Source: Gloeocapsa sp. DLM2.Bin57 (GTDB taxonomy: Bacteria; Cyanobacteriota; Cyanobacteriia; Cyanobacteriales; Gloeocapsaceae). From it: a stretch of DNA of 60,627 nucleotides. The notes below the pieces were generated by a model. The model was not told the origin of the DNA. It saw only the letters and a list, made by a program, of their open reading frames with translations, and searched no databases. The translations under genes were made by a program, and so were the position numbers. How positions within the stretch are numbered: the stretch's first letter is position 1; each line of letters starts with the position of its first letter. The stretch is from contig RECR01000101.1 of the NCBI GenBank assembly GCA_007693955.1, positions 1 through 60,627 of the forward strand, written 5' to 3'. Below, in pieces: positions 7,734 through 18,491 of the stretch.

Positions 7734-8396
7734 TCAACAGGATCTAGTATCCTGTTTTTTTATTGAGTTAGGTTTTTGATAGACAATACGAACAAGAGAA
7801 GGAAACTTAATTTCTGTGGTTTTAGCTAAACCTAGGCTTTCTAATCGTTGTAATTCACTTTCAGACATAGCCCAAGGAGGACCAGATCTAGGTTGATTTT
7901 CTGCCCTAAAATTAGTTACCAATAACAACAACCCTCCTGGTTTAATTAAATTGGCGATCGCCTCTAAGACTTGGTCTCTAATTTCGATGGGGAGAGATTG
8001 AATAGTGCGCACTTCTACCACCAAATCAAACTGATGACGCCAATTCAGAGGTAAATCTAGTAAATCAGCTACCTGATAGTTAACCTCAGAAGCAGGAAAA
8101 CGTTGACGACACCAAGTTATAGCTGTAGAGGAGACATCAAAAGCTGTCACCGTGAAACCAACTTGAGATAACACTTCACAATCATCACCTAACCCACAAC
8201 CAATCACTAAAGCTTGTTTACCCCTACCATCGGGTTTAGCTTCATTCAACCAATCTACTAATAGGGGATGGGGGGTCAAATTTGCCCAGGGAATTTGTCG
8301 GGGATCTTGATTAGCTTGTTGATAAACCGACTCAAACCAAGCGCTAGGTTTCCCCTCTGCTAATGCTTTATTGACTAACTTTTCTATTTCAGACAT
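7734..8396 (-). CDS. Class I SAM-dependent methyltransferase (TPMT-like)
   Basis: 220 residues. The SAM-binding motif I is ALVIGCGLGDDCEVLS, with the acidic motif II at TVTAFDVSSTA. A DLLDLP segment and the post-motif FDLVVEVRTIQSLP follow, then motif III IKPGGLLLLVTNF. The N-terminal W...Y.....PW....P.P.L region resembles the thiopurine-methyltransferase superfamily. The substrate cannot be read from sequence. It is a lone gene convergent with the GG-peptide gene and sharing its terminator, so a link to the secretion locus is not supported. Confidence 0.8.
   Translation of the reverse strand: MSEIEKLVNKALAEGKPSAWFESVYQQANQDPRQIPWANLTPHPLLVDWLNEAKPDGRGKQALVIGCGLGDDCEVLSQVGFTVTAFDVSSTAITWCRQRFPASEVNYQVADLLDLPLNWRHQFDLVVEVRTIQSLPIEIRDQVLEAIANLIKPGGLLLLVTNFRAENQPRSGPPWAMSESELQRLESLGLAKTTEIKFPSLVRIVYQKPNSIKKQDTRSC
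7737..7761 (+). terminator. Intrinsic terminator after the GG-leader peptide gene
   Basis: Perfect 7-bp stem ACAGGAT/ATCCTGT (7737-7743 and 7749-7755) with a CTAGT loop, followed directly by a run of T. It lies 50 bp after the peptide stop and overlaps the 3' end of the convergent methyltransferase gene. Confidence 0.8.
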
Positions 8397-8480
8397 AAAT
8401 TAAGTATCTATACTGATGACATTTTTAAGGATTTATTATCTAAATCATAATATCATTTTAAGGCAACAGGAAATAATTGT

Positions 8481-9959
8481 ATGTCTCAAGTTAATGGCGT
8501 CATGATGCAGTATTTTCACTGGTATAATCCAGCTGATGGGCAATTATGGCAACAAGTAGCTAAAAATGCAGCGGATTTAGCTAAAGTGGGGATTACTGCT
8601 TTATGATTACCTCCTGCCTATAAAGGCAATGGAGGTGGTTATGATGTAGGTTATGGGGTATATGATTTATTCGATTTAGGAGAATTCGACCAAAAAGGCT
8701 CAGTCAGAACCAAATATGGTACAAAAGATGAATATCTCAACGCCATTAAAACCCTACACGATCATAATATCAAAGTTTACGCTGATACAGTACTCAATCA
8801 CAAAATGGGTGGAGACGCTACAGAAGAAGCCAAAGCTACACCCTATCCCCAGGACGATCGCCTCAATCCTATAGGAGATTTAGAAGACGTCAAGGTATAT
8901 ACTCATTTTTATTTTCCTGGACGTCAAGGTAAATATTCTAATTTTGAATGGCATTGGTGGCATTTTGACGGGGTAGATTATAATGATTATCATCCCTCAA
9001 GACAAAATGTGGTTTATCTTTTTGAAGGTAAACAATTTGACGATTATATTGCCCTAGAAAATGGTAACTTCGCCTACTTAATGGGAGCAGATTTAGACTT
9101 TGAGAATGAGTGGGTAAGAGGAGAATTAACCCACTGGGGTAAATGGTATCTTGATACCACAGGAGCAGATGGTTTCCGTTTAGACGCACTTAAGCATATT
9201 TCTGCTTGGTTTTTCCCCCAATGGTTAGACGAGATGGAAAAACACGCGGGTAGAGACTTATTTGTAGTCGGGGAATATTGGTCACCAGATTTAGAGAGTC
9301 TCCACTGGTATCTAGACTCCATGGGAGACAGAATGTCTTTGTTTGACGTCACCCTCCACTATAACTTTCACTACGCTAGTAAAGCAGGTGGTAACTTTGA
9401 CATGAGAAATATACTCAAAGGTACATTAATGGAGCAGAGACCATATCACGCCGTAACCTTTGTCGAAAATCATGACTCTCAACCCTTACAAGCTTTAGAA
9501 TCGGTAGTTGATCCTTGGTTTAAACCCCTAGCTTACGCCATTATTCTGCTCAGAGCCGAAGGTTACCCCTGTATCTTCTATCCCGATTACTACGGTGCTG
9601 ACTACGAAGACTACGGTAAAGACGGGAATAAATACCATATTCATTTACCCTCCCATCGTGAGATTATCGATAAATTCCTCTATGCACGCCATAATTACGG
9701 CTATGGACCTCAATACGACTACTTTGATCATTGGAATCGTGTTGGTTGGACTCGTTTAGGAGATGAAGAACATCCCAAGGCTATGGCAGTATTACTAAGT
9801 GATGGACCAGGTGGCACTAAATGGATGGAGGTGGGTAAACCCAATACTAAATTTATTGACCTGACCGAACATATCACCGAACCTATCTATACTAATGATC
9901 AGGGCTGGGGTGAATTTGCTTGTAAGGGTGGCTCTGTGTCCGTTTGGGTTGAAGCTTAA
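8481..9959 (+). pseudogene. Cytoplasmic alpha-amylase (GH13) interrupted by one in-frame UGA
   Basis: The full frame from ATG 8481 would give 492 residues of a bacterial intracellular alpha-amylase: start MSQVNGVMMQYFHWY, then KVGITAL, stop, LPPAYKG. The stop is TGA at 8604-8606 (codon 42), exactly where the family has Trp in its A(V/L)WLPPA motif, so a single G-to-A change from TGG explains it. The rest is open and undamaged. The catalytic triad is present: Asp235 in GFRLDALKH, Glu265 in VVGEYW and Asp332 in ENHDSQ. Translation restarting at ATG 8805 would lose the first barrel strands and be inactive. A recent nonsense mutation, a sequencing error or low-level readthrough are all possible. 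Confidence 0.85.
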
Positions 9960-10021
9960 TATTTAAGGTGAGTTCGAGGAGTTAATTAACTGATCGAACT
10001 TCTTTCCTCCGATTGTCGAGC

Positions 10022-10051
10022 TTGACAAATTACAAAAGTTTGCCTTACAAT
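10022..10051 (+). promoter_or_regulatory. Promoter upstream of tRNA-Ala
   Basis: TTGACA (10022-10027), an 18-bp spacer and TACAAT (10046-10051). It lies about 100 bp before the tRNA, with no credible protein start used in between. Confidence 0.55.
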
Positions 10052-10153
10052 CTTAAACAATGGGAATGTTATCTCAAGATAATACGCACAACCCAATGAA
10101 GTTAGAAGCTTTTAGCTTGGGCTTTCACCGACAGCTAAGATTACTTCACAAAA

Positions 10154-10226
10154 GGGGTTATAGCTCAGTTGGTAGAGCACCTCAATGGCATTGAGGGGGT
10201 CAGCGGTTCGAATCCGCTTAGCTCCA
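10154..10226 (+). tRNA. tRNA-Ala (anticodon GGC)
   Basis: 73-nt cloverleaf. The acceptor GGGGTTA pairs with TAGCTCC (one G-T and one T-G wobble). The D arm is GCTC-AGTTGGTA-GAGC. The anticodon stem is CCTCA/TGAGG with loop ATGGCAT giving anticodon GGC. The T arm is AGCGG-TTCGAAT-CCGCT, and the discriminator is A. The 3' CCA is not encoded. It reads GCC and GCU alanine codons. Confidence 0.97.
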
Positions 10227-10412
10227 TAAATCGTCAAAAATATCTCTAGTAAGCTTTTCAGCGATTAGGGCAGGAGTGCCTGTTGCCTCTTGCAAGAGTG
10301 CCTTTTTGGTAAGGAGGGAAAATCTGAGCAAATAAAATACCCCCAGGGGGGATTTTTGCTCGCGACTTATATTAAACTAAGTAAAGTTAAGTTAAGAATA
10401 TTAAAAATAACC

Positions 10413-11096
10413 TTGATTAATCAGACCTTAATTAATAACCCTGTCAAGCTACTATTAAGATGGTGCTCAACCTGGTCAATGTTTTGGGGTGCAGGCTTTT
10501 TAGTCTCAGTACCCGTTTTTGTCCAAGCACCCTTAGTACGCTATTATCCCGAATTTACCCTGTTATTAACCTTGGGTTGGCTATGGTTAGCCCATTATCT
10601 CTATAGCAATCAACAGAATAAAATCTGGGGAGACTTGTTATTTGGCTTCAGTTGGAGTTGGTTAACAGGTTCAATTTATTGGGGATGGTTACGCTATGAA
10701 CCCTTAGTTCATATTCCTATAGAATCATTGATGTTACCCTTAGCTTTGTGGTGTTTAGGGCGAGGAATAGGCAAAATTGGTAATTATTTCTACTTAGGTT
10801 CACTCTTAGGTACAGCTATCACCGATTTATACTTCTATATCAATGATTTAATCCCCTATTGGCGTCAAATTATGGTTACAGATACTGCTTTAGTTAGTCC
10901 TATTTTACAACAGGCGATCGCGCAGGTAGCCACTCCTTGGGGTATTAGTTGGGCGGTAGTTTTAGCCAATTTCCTTTTAGGAGTAAGTCTATGGGCTATG
11001 CAAAAAAACCAATTACACTGGTGGGCTTTTGCAGGAGCGGTTTTATGTACAATTCTGGTAGATGCTTTATTCTGGGTAGGTGCAGCTTTTGTCTAA
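10413..11096 (+). CDS. DUF3120 membrane protein
   Basis: About 227 residues of a cyanobacterial and plastid-lineage membrane protein of unknown function (DUF3120). The body begins at [18 protein letters not shown] and has five to seven hydrophobic helices, with the family's [10 protein letters not shown] and [13 protein letters not shown] stretches. The start is uncertain. The longest frame begins with a TTG at 10290 inside a GGAGTGCC...GAGTGCC direct repeat that does not look coding. TTG 10413 is the better fit in length; ATG 10479 is the shortest option. The 3' end overlaps convergent lipB by 30 bp. Confidence 0.8.
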   Translation: MINQTLINNPVKLLLRWCSTWSMFWGAGFLVSVPVFVQAPLVRYYPEFTLLLTLGWLWLAHYLYSNQQNKIWGDLLFGFSWSWLTGSIYWGWLRYEPLVHIPIESLMLPLALWCLGRGIGKIGNYFYLGSLLGTAITDLYFYINDLIPYWRQIMVTDTALVSPILQQAIAQVATPWGISWAVVLANFLLGVSLWAMQKNQLHWWAFAGAVLCTILVDALFWVGAAFV

Positions 11097-11723
11097 ACAT
11101 ACCTGGAAAACTTCAGCAAAGACTTGAGGTAAATCATCCCTGACTTGAGTTAGAGTTAATTCGGGTAAAAACTGAGTCAAACATCCTACGGGTTTATCGC
11201 TGATTCCACAGGGAATAATACGCCCAAAACCTGCTAAATCCGGATAAACGTTGACAGCAAAACCGTGCATAGTAATCCAACGTTTAACTTTAATACCAAT
11301 AGCTGCTATTTTATAACCTTCAAGCCAAACTCCAGTAAACCCTGGTAAACGGTAGGCTTGAAGGTCATAGATTTTTAATAACTGAATAATGACTTCTTCG
11401 AGTTGACGTAAGTACCAGTGTAAATCTGTTTGATAATGGTGCAAATTCAGAATAGGATAACCCACTATTTGTCCTGGATAGTGATAGGTGACTTCTCCTC
11501 CTCTTTCAATACGATAAACTTGGTATTCACTCTGATTGAGGTCTTTTAAATAAGCTAAATTTGCACCTGTACCTAGAGTATATACGCAAGGATGTCCAAG
11601 TAACCAGAGAATATCAGTTAAATCCTGGTTGTCTAATCTAGCTTTAACTAGTTTTTGTTGTCGTTGCCAAGCGATTGGGTAAGGGATTAAATCATCTTGA
11701 ATTAGTAAACATTTTTTTAGCAT
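11067..11723 (-). CDS. lipB: Octanoyltransferase LipB
   Basis: 218 residues. It moves octanoyl from acyl carrier protein to lipoyl domains, the first step of lipoate attachment. Diagnostic motifs are [14 protein letters not shown], the [12 protein letters not shown] signature, the [16 protein letters not shown] Lys-containing motif and [11 protein letters not shown] with the catalytic Cys. The length is usual for the family. It stands alone and faces the DUF3120 gene. Confidence 0.95.
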   Translation of the reverse strand: MLKKCLLIQDDLIPYPIAWQRQQKLVKARLDNQDLTDILWLLGHPCVYTLGTGANLAYLKDLNQSEYQVYRIERGGEVTYHYPGQIVGYPILNLHHYQTDLHWYLRQLEEVIIQLLKIYDLQAYRLPGFTGVWLEGYKIAAIGIKVKRWITMHGFAVNVYPDLAGFGRIIPCGISDKPVGCLTQFLPELTLTQVRDDLPQVFAEVFQVCLDKSCTYPE

Positions 11724-11897
11724 TATAAAGAGACATTAAGTATCAGATGTTTTCAACTATACATAGTGCTAATCTAGAAGATAAGAAGATCACTTAATGA
11801 GGAGAAAGGTTCAAGAACTAACTCAACCACACATCAACGAGATTCTCAACCAAAAACCCCAATTTTTTTTAAGTTAAATCTAAATGGAGTAGAAACT

Positions 11898-12494
11898 ATG
11901 AAGCTTTTGATTCAGGGCAACAATATCGTCGTTACCGAAGCAATCCATGATTATGTCCAACAGAAGCTAGAAAGAGCAGTTAAACATTTTCACAGTCTTA
12001 CTACTAAGGTAGATGTTCATCTATCAGTAGCACGTAATGAAAGAATCAGTGATAAACATAAAGCAGAAGTCACAGTTTATGCCAATGGTGCAGTTATTCG
12101 TGCTCAAGAAGGTAGTGAGAATCTATACGCTAGTATAGACCTAGTGGCTGATAAAATTGCACGTCAATTGCGTAAATACAAAGAAAGAAAACTAGAGAAG
12201 AAAACCCACGCTCAAGTTAAAGCAACCGATGTAGTCGCCGAAGATCCGGTAACAGATAATTTAATCGGCGATCGCACTCCTGAATTACCCTCAGAAGTGG
12301 TCAGAATGAAATATTTCAGTATGCCAGCAATGACTATAGAAGAAGCCTTAGAACAACTACAATTAGTTGACCACGACTTCTATATGTTCCGTAATAGCGC
12401 TACCGATGAAATCAACGTTATCTATATACGCAATCATGGTGGTTATGGTGTTATTCAACCTCGTAACGGTAGCAACGGCAACGGTAATCACTGA
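11898..12494 (+). CDS. lrtA: Long-form ribosome hibernation factor LrtA/HPF
   Basis: 198 residues. The N-terminal ~100 form the ribosome-binding HPF/YfiA domain ([20 protein letters not shown]). An acidic linker leads to the C-terminal dimerisation domain ([21 protein letters not shown] through GYGVIQP). In cyanobacteria this is the light-repressed transcript product that pairs inactive 70S ribosomes. GGAG sits before the ATG. The ~170-bp leader region upstream would suit the long 5' UTR known for lrtA, but I see no definite structure. The last 7 bp overlap convergent cobN. Confidence 0.95.
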   Translation: MKLLIQGNNIVVTEAIHDYVQQKLERAVKHFHSLTTKVDVHLSVARNERISDKHKAEVTVYANGAVIRAQEGSENLYASIDLVADKIARQLRKYKERKLEKKTHAQVKATDVVAEDPVTDNLIGDRTPELPSEVVRMKYFSMPAMTIEEALEQLQLVDHDFYMFRNSATDEINVIYIRNHGGYGVIQPRNGSNGNGNH

Positions 12495-15400
12495 AAATTC
12501 TCAATGATCGCCTCTGCTTGGTGTAGGATAGCGCGTAAGCCATTAAGGGTTTTATCCTCAGCCAGAGTCCATAAACCCCTTTGTTGGGCTTCTAAGAGCC
12601 TTTCAGCGATATCTCTCAAAGCCCAGGGGTTATGCTCTTCTAAAAAAGCTTGCACCTGTGAGTCAAAGACATAAGCTTGAGCTACTCCTTCATAGAGATA
12701 GTCTTCCACACAACCAGTGGTAGCGTCATAGGCAAAGAGGTAATCTACCGTCGCTGACATCTCAAAAGCCCCTTTATAGCCATGACGCATCACCCCTTTG
12801 AGCCATTTAGGATTAACCACACGAGAGCGATAAACCTTGGTAATTTCTTCTTGTAATTTCTTAACCTTCGGCTGATGGGGTAGAGAATTATCCCCAAAAT
12901 AAACCTCGGGATTCTTACCAGTTATTGCTTTTACCGCTACGGTTAATCCCCCTTGGAACTGGTAATAATCGTCTGAATCCAATAAATCATGTTCCCGATT
13001 ATCTTGATTGTGGAGCACTATATCTAGCTGTTTTAAACGCTCGGTAAACGCTTCTGGAGCAGCTGTAGCCTTGATGCCCTGGTTATAACTATAGGCATAA
13101 CAACTCCAATTCAGATAAGCTCTGGCTAAATCCTGTTCAGATTCCCAATTTTGCGCCTCAATTAACCCTTGTAAACCCGCTCCATAAGCTCCAGGTTTTG
13201 ACCCAAAAATCCGATAAAGCGATCGCCTGGCAGCTTCTGACTCACTTAAGCCCTCTTTTTGCCAGAACTCTTGCTCTGTCTTCACTTTAGCCGCTAAAGG
13301 ATTTATTTCTTTTGCCTCATTTAAGCTTGACACAGCCTCAATTGCCTGATATAGTAAAATTAGTAAACTGGGGAAACAGTCGCGAAAAAAGCCAGAGACC
13401 CTGATTGTAACATCAACGCGAGGACGTCCTAAAGCTGACGGAGTAAGGATTTCAAAATCTACAACTCTTCCGTTAATTCCCTCCCAAATGGGGCGAACTC
13501 CGAGTAAAGCGAGGACCTCCGCGACATCATCTCCACCAGTACGCATGGTAGAAGTACCCCAAATAGAAATAGCTAAATGTTGGGGGTATTCTCCATGTTC
13601 TTGAGTATAACGTTCAATAACCGTCTCAGCAGCTTTTCTGCCTACATCCCAAGCGGTTTGGGTAGGAATAGTGCGAATATCCACGCTATAAAAATTACGA
13701 CCAGTGGGCAGTACATCAGGTCTCCCGCGGGTAGGTGCGCCTGAAGGGCCACTGTCAACGAATTTACCCTCTAAACCTAGTAAGAGATTGGTTATTTCTT
13801 GTTCAGTTGCTGTTAGAGAAGGAAGTAAAGAAGACTTAATCCATTGTAAAACTAGGGCTGTTTTTGCACCAGGTACAGGGTTGAAGGGTTGTTGTTGCAA
13901 TAATTGTGCTAACCAGATGGCAGCTTGATCCTCTAACTCGGCTACAACGGCACTAGGGATAAGGGGGTCACAATCTAAGCCTAAATCTTCAACCATAGCT
14001 TGGGTTAATCCAGGACGATTGCCACTAGGAAAACGTGCAATTGCCTGTAATAAATCCCGCAATTGTTCACCTTGAGGACAACGACCAAAGATATGTAAAC
14101 CATCTCTAATTTGGGCTTCTTTCAATTCACACAGATAACCAGAAGCTTCGGTTAAAAATTGGTCAAGGGATTGAGAGAGATTTAATTCTTGATCGAGATG
14201 ATATTCTTGGACTAAACTACGAATTTTCTCGGCTATGAGGGGTAATCTAGAAGGGTTTAAACTTTGGGTTTGATCATACTCATCGAGGAGTAATTCTAAC
14301 TGTTGTAGAGGACCATATAATTGTGCACGAGTTAGAGGAGGGGTAAGATGGTCTATAATGACACCATGAGCACGTCTTTTAGCTTGAGAACCTTCACCTG
14401 GATCATTGACGATAAAAGGATAAAAATGGGGTAAAGTTCCTAAAGTAATTTCAGGATAACAGTTATTGCCTAAAGCGATACTTTTACCAGGTAGCCATTC
14501 TAAATTACCATGCTTACCTAAATGAATAATAGCATCAGCAGCAAAAACTTGCTTTAACCAGAAATAATAAGCCAAATAATGGTGAGTTGGTTCTAAATCT
14601 GGTGCATGATAATTAAGACTAGGATCTAAATCATAACCCCGAGAAGGTTGAATACCAATAAAAATATTACCCAATTGTCTCCCTGGAATCGGAATAGTTG
14701 CTTGAGTTAATTCACCCCAGCGATCGCTGATTTGTTGTTGTACTTGTTCAGGTAACCTAGTAAAATAAGCCAAATACTCTGATTGAGTGAGAAATTGATA
14801 GACTTGGCGCAACTCTCTACTTTCTGGATCATTAGTTACACCCCTGAGTAAAGCAGTCATCAACTCTTCTACGGTAGAGGGAAGTGAAGGAAGATAATAA
14901 CCTTGTTGTTGTAAAGCTTCTAAAATAATCAAACAAGAAGCAGGAGTATCTAAACCCACACCATTAGCGATTCTACCATCACGATTAGGATAATTAGCTA
15001 GAATTATGGCTATTTTTCTTTCTTGGGGGGATTTAGCCCGTAATTTTAACCAATTATTCGTCAAATCAGCGATAAAATCTACCCTATCTTGAACAGGTTG
15101 ATAGACGACGACTTCTGTTTCTAATTCTGGTTGCCAATTTTGTACTGATTTAAAAGAAATCGCCCTAGTAATAATCCTACCATCTATTTCAGGAAGAGCA
15201 ACATTGATCGCCACATCTCGGGGATTTAAACCAGAAAAACCACTTTCCCACTCTTGATAAGTACTGCTACTGAGAATAACTTGGAATATCGGGACATTTA
15301 AACGTTGAGAGTATTTTTTTTCTGTGGAGAAACTAGTGGTATTCAAAATTAGTTGTACATCTGCTAAATACTCTAACAAAGGAATCTGTATCTCTGTATC

Positions 15401-16096
15401 CCGTAGAGAAGAGAGAAAAATAGCTACCACCGAGATACCTTTAGAGATAATAGATTCACAAAGACTATCTATAGGTAAAAGATTACCCGCTAAATAATGA
15501 GCGCGATAAAATAAGATAGCTACTTTATGATTAGAATTAGCCTCTAGACTACGATAAACCCCTATTTTCGGTACAACTTCAGGGGAAGGAGGATGATAGG
15601 TAGTCTTAAAGATATAATCAGTTAGATACTGTAAACCATTAGCAAAATTAATAACTCCACCTTCGACTAGATAACGCCAAAAGCGATTAACTATAGTTAA
15701 AGAAACCGTAGAATGACTGATTAACTCCCCATCTGGTTGATCATCTCCTGGTAAAACCAATAATTTAGCTTGGGTATTAGCAGCTATTTCCTTAACCACT
15801 TCTAAACCATAAGACCAGTAAGAGCGTCCCCCCAATAAACGCAGTATAATTATCTTAGCCTGGGATAACACTGTGTCTGCATAACTATCGATGCTAATCT
15901 GTTGTTGCAACCCTAAAAGATTAACCACTCGTAACTCAGGAAAATCAACAGGAAGTAAACTCAAACAACTAGCTAGAGTTTGAATATCGGTATCAGCCGC
16001 CGTTAGCATGACTATAGGTGCAGGAGTTTGTGTTACTATAACCACTCCCTCTCCCGAGGAATTATTACCACTTTGGATACTAGCGATTCTGTGCAT
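12488..16096 (-). CDS. cobN: Cobaltochelatase subunit CobN
   Basis: About 1202 residues from ATG 16096 ([10 protein letters not shown], the usual cyanobacterial CobN beginning). A longer frame to 16216 would overlap the divergent kinase gene and adds only an unrelated hydrophobic stretch. It is the large metal-inserting subunit for the corrin ring, related to the magnesium chelatase ChlH. The core has [17 protein letters not shown] and [16 protein letters not shown], and later [15 protein letters not shown] and [14 protein letters not shown]. The MHRIA start and length separate it from ChlH, which is usually longer. No CobS or CobT partner lies nearby; cyanobacteria may use the ChlI/ChlD motor, which is inference. 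Confidence 0.92.
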   Translation of the reverse strand: MHRIASIQSGNNSSGEGVVIVTQTPAPIVMLTAADTDIQTLASCLSLLPVDFPELRVVNLLGLQQQISIDSYADTVLSQAKIIILRLLGGRSYWSYGLEVVKEIAANTQAKLLVLPGDDQPDGELISHSTVSLTIVNRFWRYLVEGGVINFANGLQYLTDYIFKTTYHPPSPEVVPKIGVYRSLEANSNHKVAILFYRAHYLAGNLLPIDSLCESIISKGISVVAIFLSSLRDTEIQIPLLEYLADVQLILNTTSFSTEKKYSQRLNVPIFQVILSSSTYQEWESGFSGLNPRDVAINVALPEIDGRIITRAISFKSVQNWQPELETEVVVYQPVQDRVDFIADLTNNWLKLRAKSPQERKIAIILANYPNRDGRIANGVGLDTPASCLIILEALQQQGYYLPSLPSTVEELMTALLRGVTNDPESRELRQVYQFLTQSEYLAYFTRLPEQVQQQISDRWGELTQATIPIPGRQLGNIFIGIQPSRGYDLDPSLNYHAPDLEPTHHYLAYYFWLKQVFAADAIIHLGKHGNLEWLPGKSIALGNNCYPEITLGTLPHFYPFIVNDPGEGSQAKRRAHGVIIDHLTPPLTRAQLYGPLQQLELLLDEYDQTQSLNPSRLPLIAEKIRSLVQEYHLDQELNLSQSLDQFLTEASGYLCELKEAQIRDGLHIFGRCPQGEQLRDLLQAIARFPSGNRPGLTQAMVEDLGLDCDPLIPSAVVAELEDQAAIWLAQLLQQQPFNPVPGAKTALVLQWIKSSLLPSLTATEQEITNLLLGLEGKFVDSGPSGAPTRGRPDVLPTGRNFYSVDIRTIPTQTAWDVGRKAAETVIERYTQEHGEYPQHLAISIWGTSTMRTGGDDVAEVLALLGVRPIWEGINGRVVDFEILTPSALGRPRVDVTIRVSGFFRDCFPSLLILLYQAIEAVSSLNEAKEINPLAAKVKTEQEFWQKEGLSESEAARRSLYRIFGSKPGAYGAGLQGLIEAQNWESEQDLARAYLNWSCYAYSYNQGIKATAAPEAFTERLKQLDIVLHNQDNREHDLLDSDDYYQFQGGLTVAVKAITGKNPEVYFGDNSLPHQPKVKKLQEEITKVYRSRVVNPKWLKGVMRHGYKGAFEMSATVDYLFAYDATTGCVEDYLYEGVAQAYVFDSQVQAFLEEHNPWALRDIAERLLEAQQRGLWTLAEDKTLNGLRAILHQAEAIIENFQ

Positions 16097-16214
16097 AATG
16101 TAAAGAAATGTAAAGGGGATATCTTTAAAAAAAATAATAGAAACATCAGTTAGCCAATTTATGGGTGATGCTATAAGTAAGAGGGTTTTACCTGCATAAA
16201 TAGCAGTAGCTACC

Positions 16215-18491
16215 ATGTCTCAAACATCTATTTTAAGTCGAACTTTACCTAGAGAAAAATTTCAGCAATTATGTGATCTTTGGGATCAAATGCTAGAAAA
16301 TGCTCAACAACAGGGTCAAAATGCTGTTTTAATCACAGAAGAAGATATTTTAACTCCCAATCCAGAAGATCAAGGAACTTTTGGACAAAAAGAACGCTTA
16401 TCTATCTTAGTCTGTCAGGAGTTTAGCGCTTTTTTACTAGGTAATCCTCAAAATGATGATCTAGCCAACTGTCAAGTAACAATAACTCTCGAACCTAAAG
16501 CAATTGGTACTATTTTAGACCAACTCGAACAGCAGTTACGACATAATTCTGGATTGCGTCAACGTCTCAAAGAAATCAACCTCACTCAACTCAATTACGA
16601 GACCAATCTACATAACCAATTCATCGTACAGCTATTAGATATTTTAACTCCCCAAGGAAATCAAGACAATCAGACTCCTAGTGATTATCCTCGCTTTTTA
16701 AGTAATCAGGTTGATCAAGTCTTGCATCATCAACTCGAACAAGAAAGAATACTCAATCAAGTTAGCTTACAAATCAGTCAAAATCAAGATTGGTTAGTCA
16801 TCGTCAAAAAAACCCTCGAACAAGTACAACGGTTATTAAAATTAGATCGTTTAGTGGTGTATCAGTTAGACGTAGAAATACCCTCAACCCTGATTGGAGA
16901 GAAAACTACTGTTGACACAGTAACCTATGAAGCAAAGTCTTCCCAAGAGATTGAGTCAATTTTATACTTTCAAGATGAATCCTGTTTCTCAGAAATGTTG
17001 GACTATAGAAATAAATATCGTCATGGTTTTAGTTTAGCTATAGATAATGTTGAGACAACTTCTCGTCTATCTCCTTGTTTAAAAACATTGATGGAAAAAC
17101 TACAGGTCAAGGCTAAACTAGTTATACCCATTTTAGTACAAGACCAATTATGGGGATTTTTAATCGCACATCAGTGTCTTTCTCCGAGATGTTGGAAAGA
17201 AAACGAGATTCAATTTTTGCGTTATGTCGCGGATCATCTGGCGATCGCCATTTATCAAGACCAAAGTTACCAACAACTACAAGAACAAAAAAAACGTCTC
17301 GAATCTCAAGTAAATCAAAGGGCAAAAGAATTACAAGAAGCTTTATTAGCAGCCCAAATAGCCCATCAATCTAAAAGTGAATTTCTCGATAATATGAGTC
17401 ATGAGTTACGTACTCCCCTAACCTGTGTAATTGGCTTGTCAAATACATTGCTACATTGGACGGGGGGAAAATCCCCCTTGACTCAAGAAAAACAACGACA
17501 TTATCTAGAAATTATCCAAGAAAACGGTAAAAAACTACTGAATCTGATTAATGATTTATTAGACTTCTCCCAAGTAAACGCGGGTAAATCGGTATTGAAT
17601 ATCAAACAATTTTCCTTGCGTCATATTTGTCGTATGGTAGTGGATTATCTCGCCGAAAAAGCCAAAAATCAAAACGTTATCTTAGAATTAGACTTACAAG
17701 TTCATCTAGAAAGCGATCGCTTTTGGACAGATCCAGAAAGAGTAGAACAAATTTTATTACACTTACTCGATAATGGCATTAAATTTACCCAACCCCAAGG
17801 AAAAGTAATTCTCAGGGTATGGAGAGAAGAAGATCAAGCTATTTTTCAAATAGAAGATACCGGAATTGGTATCCCAGAGAATTCCCTACCCCAATTATTT
17901 GAAAACTTTCAACAGCTAGAAAGTGCTAGAGTACGTAGTTATAGTGGAACAGGATTAGGTTTAGCTTTTACTAAACAACTAGTAGAGTTATTAGGGGGTA
18001 CTATTGAAGTAGAATCAAGTCTAGGACAAGGTTCATTGTTTACCGTTTGTTTACCCAATCAATTTAATTCTCTATCTCAAACATCTATGCAACATCCAGG
18101 AGGTTTATTCATCAATCAACAAAGAACTATAGTTTTAGTGGAACAAGACGATGAAATTGCTACACTAATCTGTGAATTGCTAACCGCAGCTGATTATCAG
18201 ATTATCTGGTTAGTTGATAGTGCAACAGCAATAGAACAGATGGAAGTATTAGAACCATTTATGATTATTCTCAACCAGGATTTACCAGATATCTACGAAA
18301 TTAGTCAACTATTAAAAAGCATACCCGCTTTATCTCTAGTCAAAATATTAGTTTTAAGCAATCAAATGGAAACAAAAGACTGGGAATACCTCTCTCGTCA
18401 GATTATTGATGATTATGTAGCTAAACCCATCGAAGCGGATTTATTTTTAGAGAAAATAAACACTTTAGCAGGTAATGTTCATGACACCTGA
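16215..18491 (+). CDS. GAF-domain hybrid histidine kinase with substituted receiver
   Basis: 758 residues. The N-terminal ~160 are unassigned and Gln-rich. A GAF domain follows (~190-355, ending WKENEIQFLRYVADHLAIAI), then a coiled linker. The HisKA domain has phospho-acceptor His396 in NMSHELRTPL. The HATPase domain has N box HLLDNGIKF, G1 IEDTGIGIP and G2 GTGLGLAF. A C-terminal receiver (~635-755) has the acidic pair QDDE and the Lys of AKPIE, but Asn687 stands where the phospho-Asp should be. No bilin-binding Cys is evident. The last 11 bp overlap nanE. The signal and partner are unknown. Confidence 0.88.
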   Translation: MSQTSILSRTLPREKFQQLCDLWDQMLENAQQQGQNAVLITEEDILTPNPEDQGTFGQKERLSILVCQEFSAFLLGNPQNDDLANCQVTITLEPKAIGTILDQLEQQLRHNSGLRQRLKEINLTQLNYETNLHNQFIVQLLDILTPQGNQDNQTPSDYPRFLSNQVDQVLHHQLEQERILNQVSLQISQNQDWLVIVKKTLEQVQRLLKLDRLVVYQLDVEIPSTLIGEKTTVDTVTYEAKSSQEIESILYFQDESCFSEMLDYRNKYRHGFSLAIDNVETTSRLSPCLKTLMEKLQVKAKLVIPILVQDQLWGFLIAHQCLSPRCWKENEIQFLRYVADHLAIAIYQDQSYQQLQEQKKRLESQVNQRAKELQEALLAAQIAHQSKSEFLDNMSHELRTPLTCVIGLSNTLLHWTGGKSPLTQEKQRHYLEIIQENGKKLLNLINDLLDFSQVNAGKSVLNIKQFSLRHICRMVVDYLAEKAKNQNVILELDLQVHLESDRFWTDPERVEQILLHLLDNGIKFTQPQGKVILRVWREEDQAIFQIEDTGIGIPENSLPQLFENFQQLESARVRSYSGTGLGLAFTKQLVELLGGTIEVESSLGQGSLFTVCLPNQFNSLSQTSMQHPGGLFINQQRTIVLVEQDDEIATLICELLTAADYQIIWLVDSATAIEQMEVLEPFMIILNQDLPDIYEISQLLKSIPALSLVKILVLSNQMETKDWEYLSRQIIDDYVAKPIEADLFLEKINTLAGNVHDT

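Noticed and set aside
8604-8606. UGA decoded as Trp or selenocysteine as a general feature of this genome
   Set aside because: All other genes in the window use UGG for Trp and many end at UGA; only the amylase and a dead TnpB fragment carry such stops. No selenocysteine insertion hairpin is evident after the codon.
10061-10195. Short plus-strand frame running into tRNA-Ala
   Set aside because: It overlaps the cloverleaf and has no homology; the promoter there serves the tRNA.
12488-16216. ChlH (magnesium chelatase H) instead of CobN
   Set aside because: The MHRIA start and the ~1200-residue length fit CobN; ChlH is longer and begins differently.
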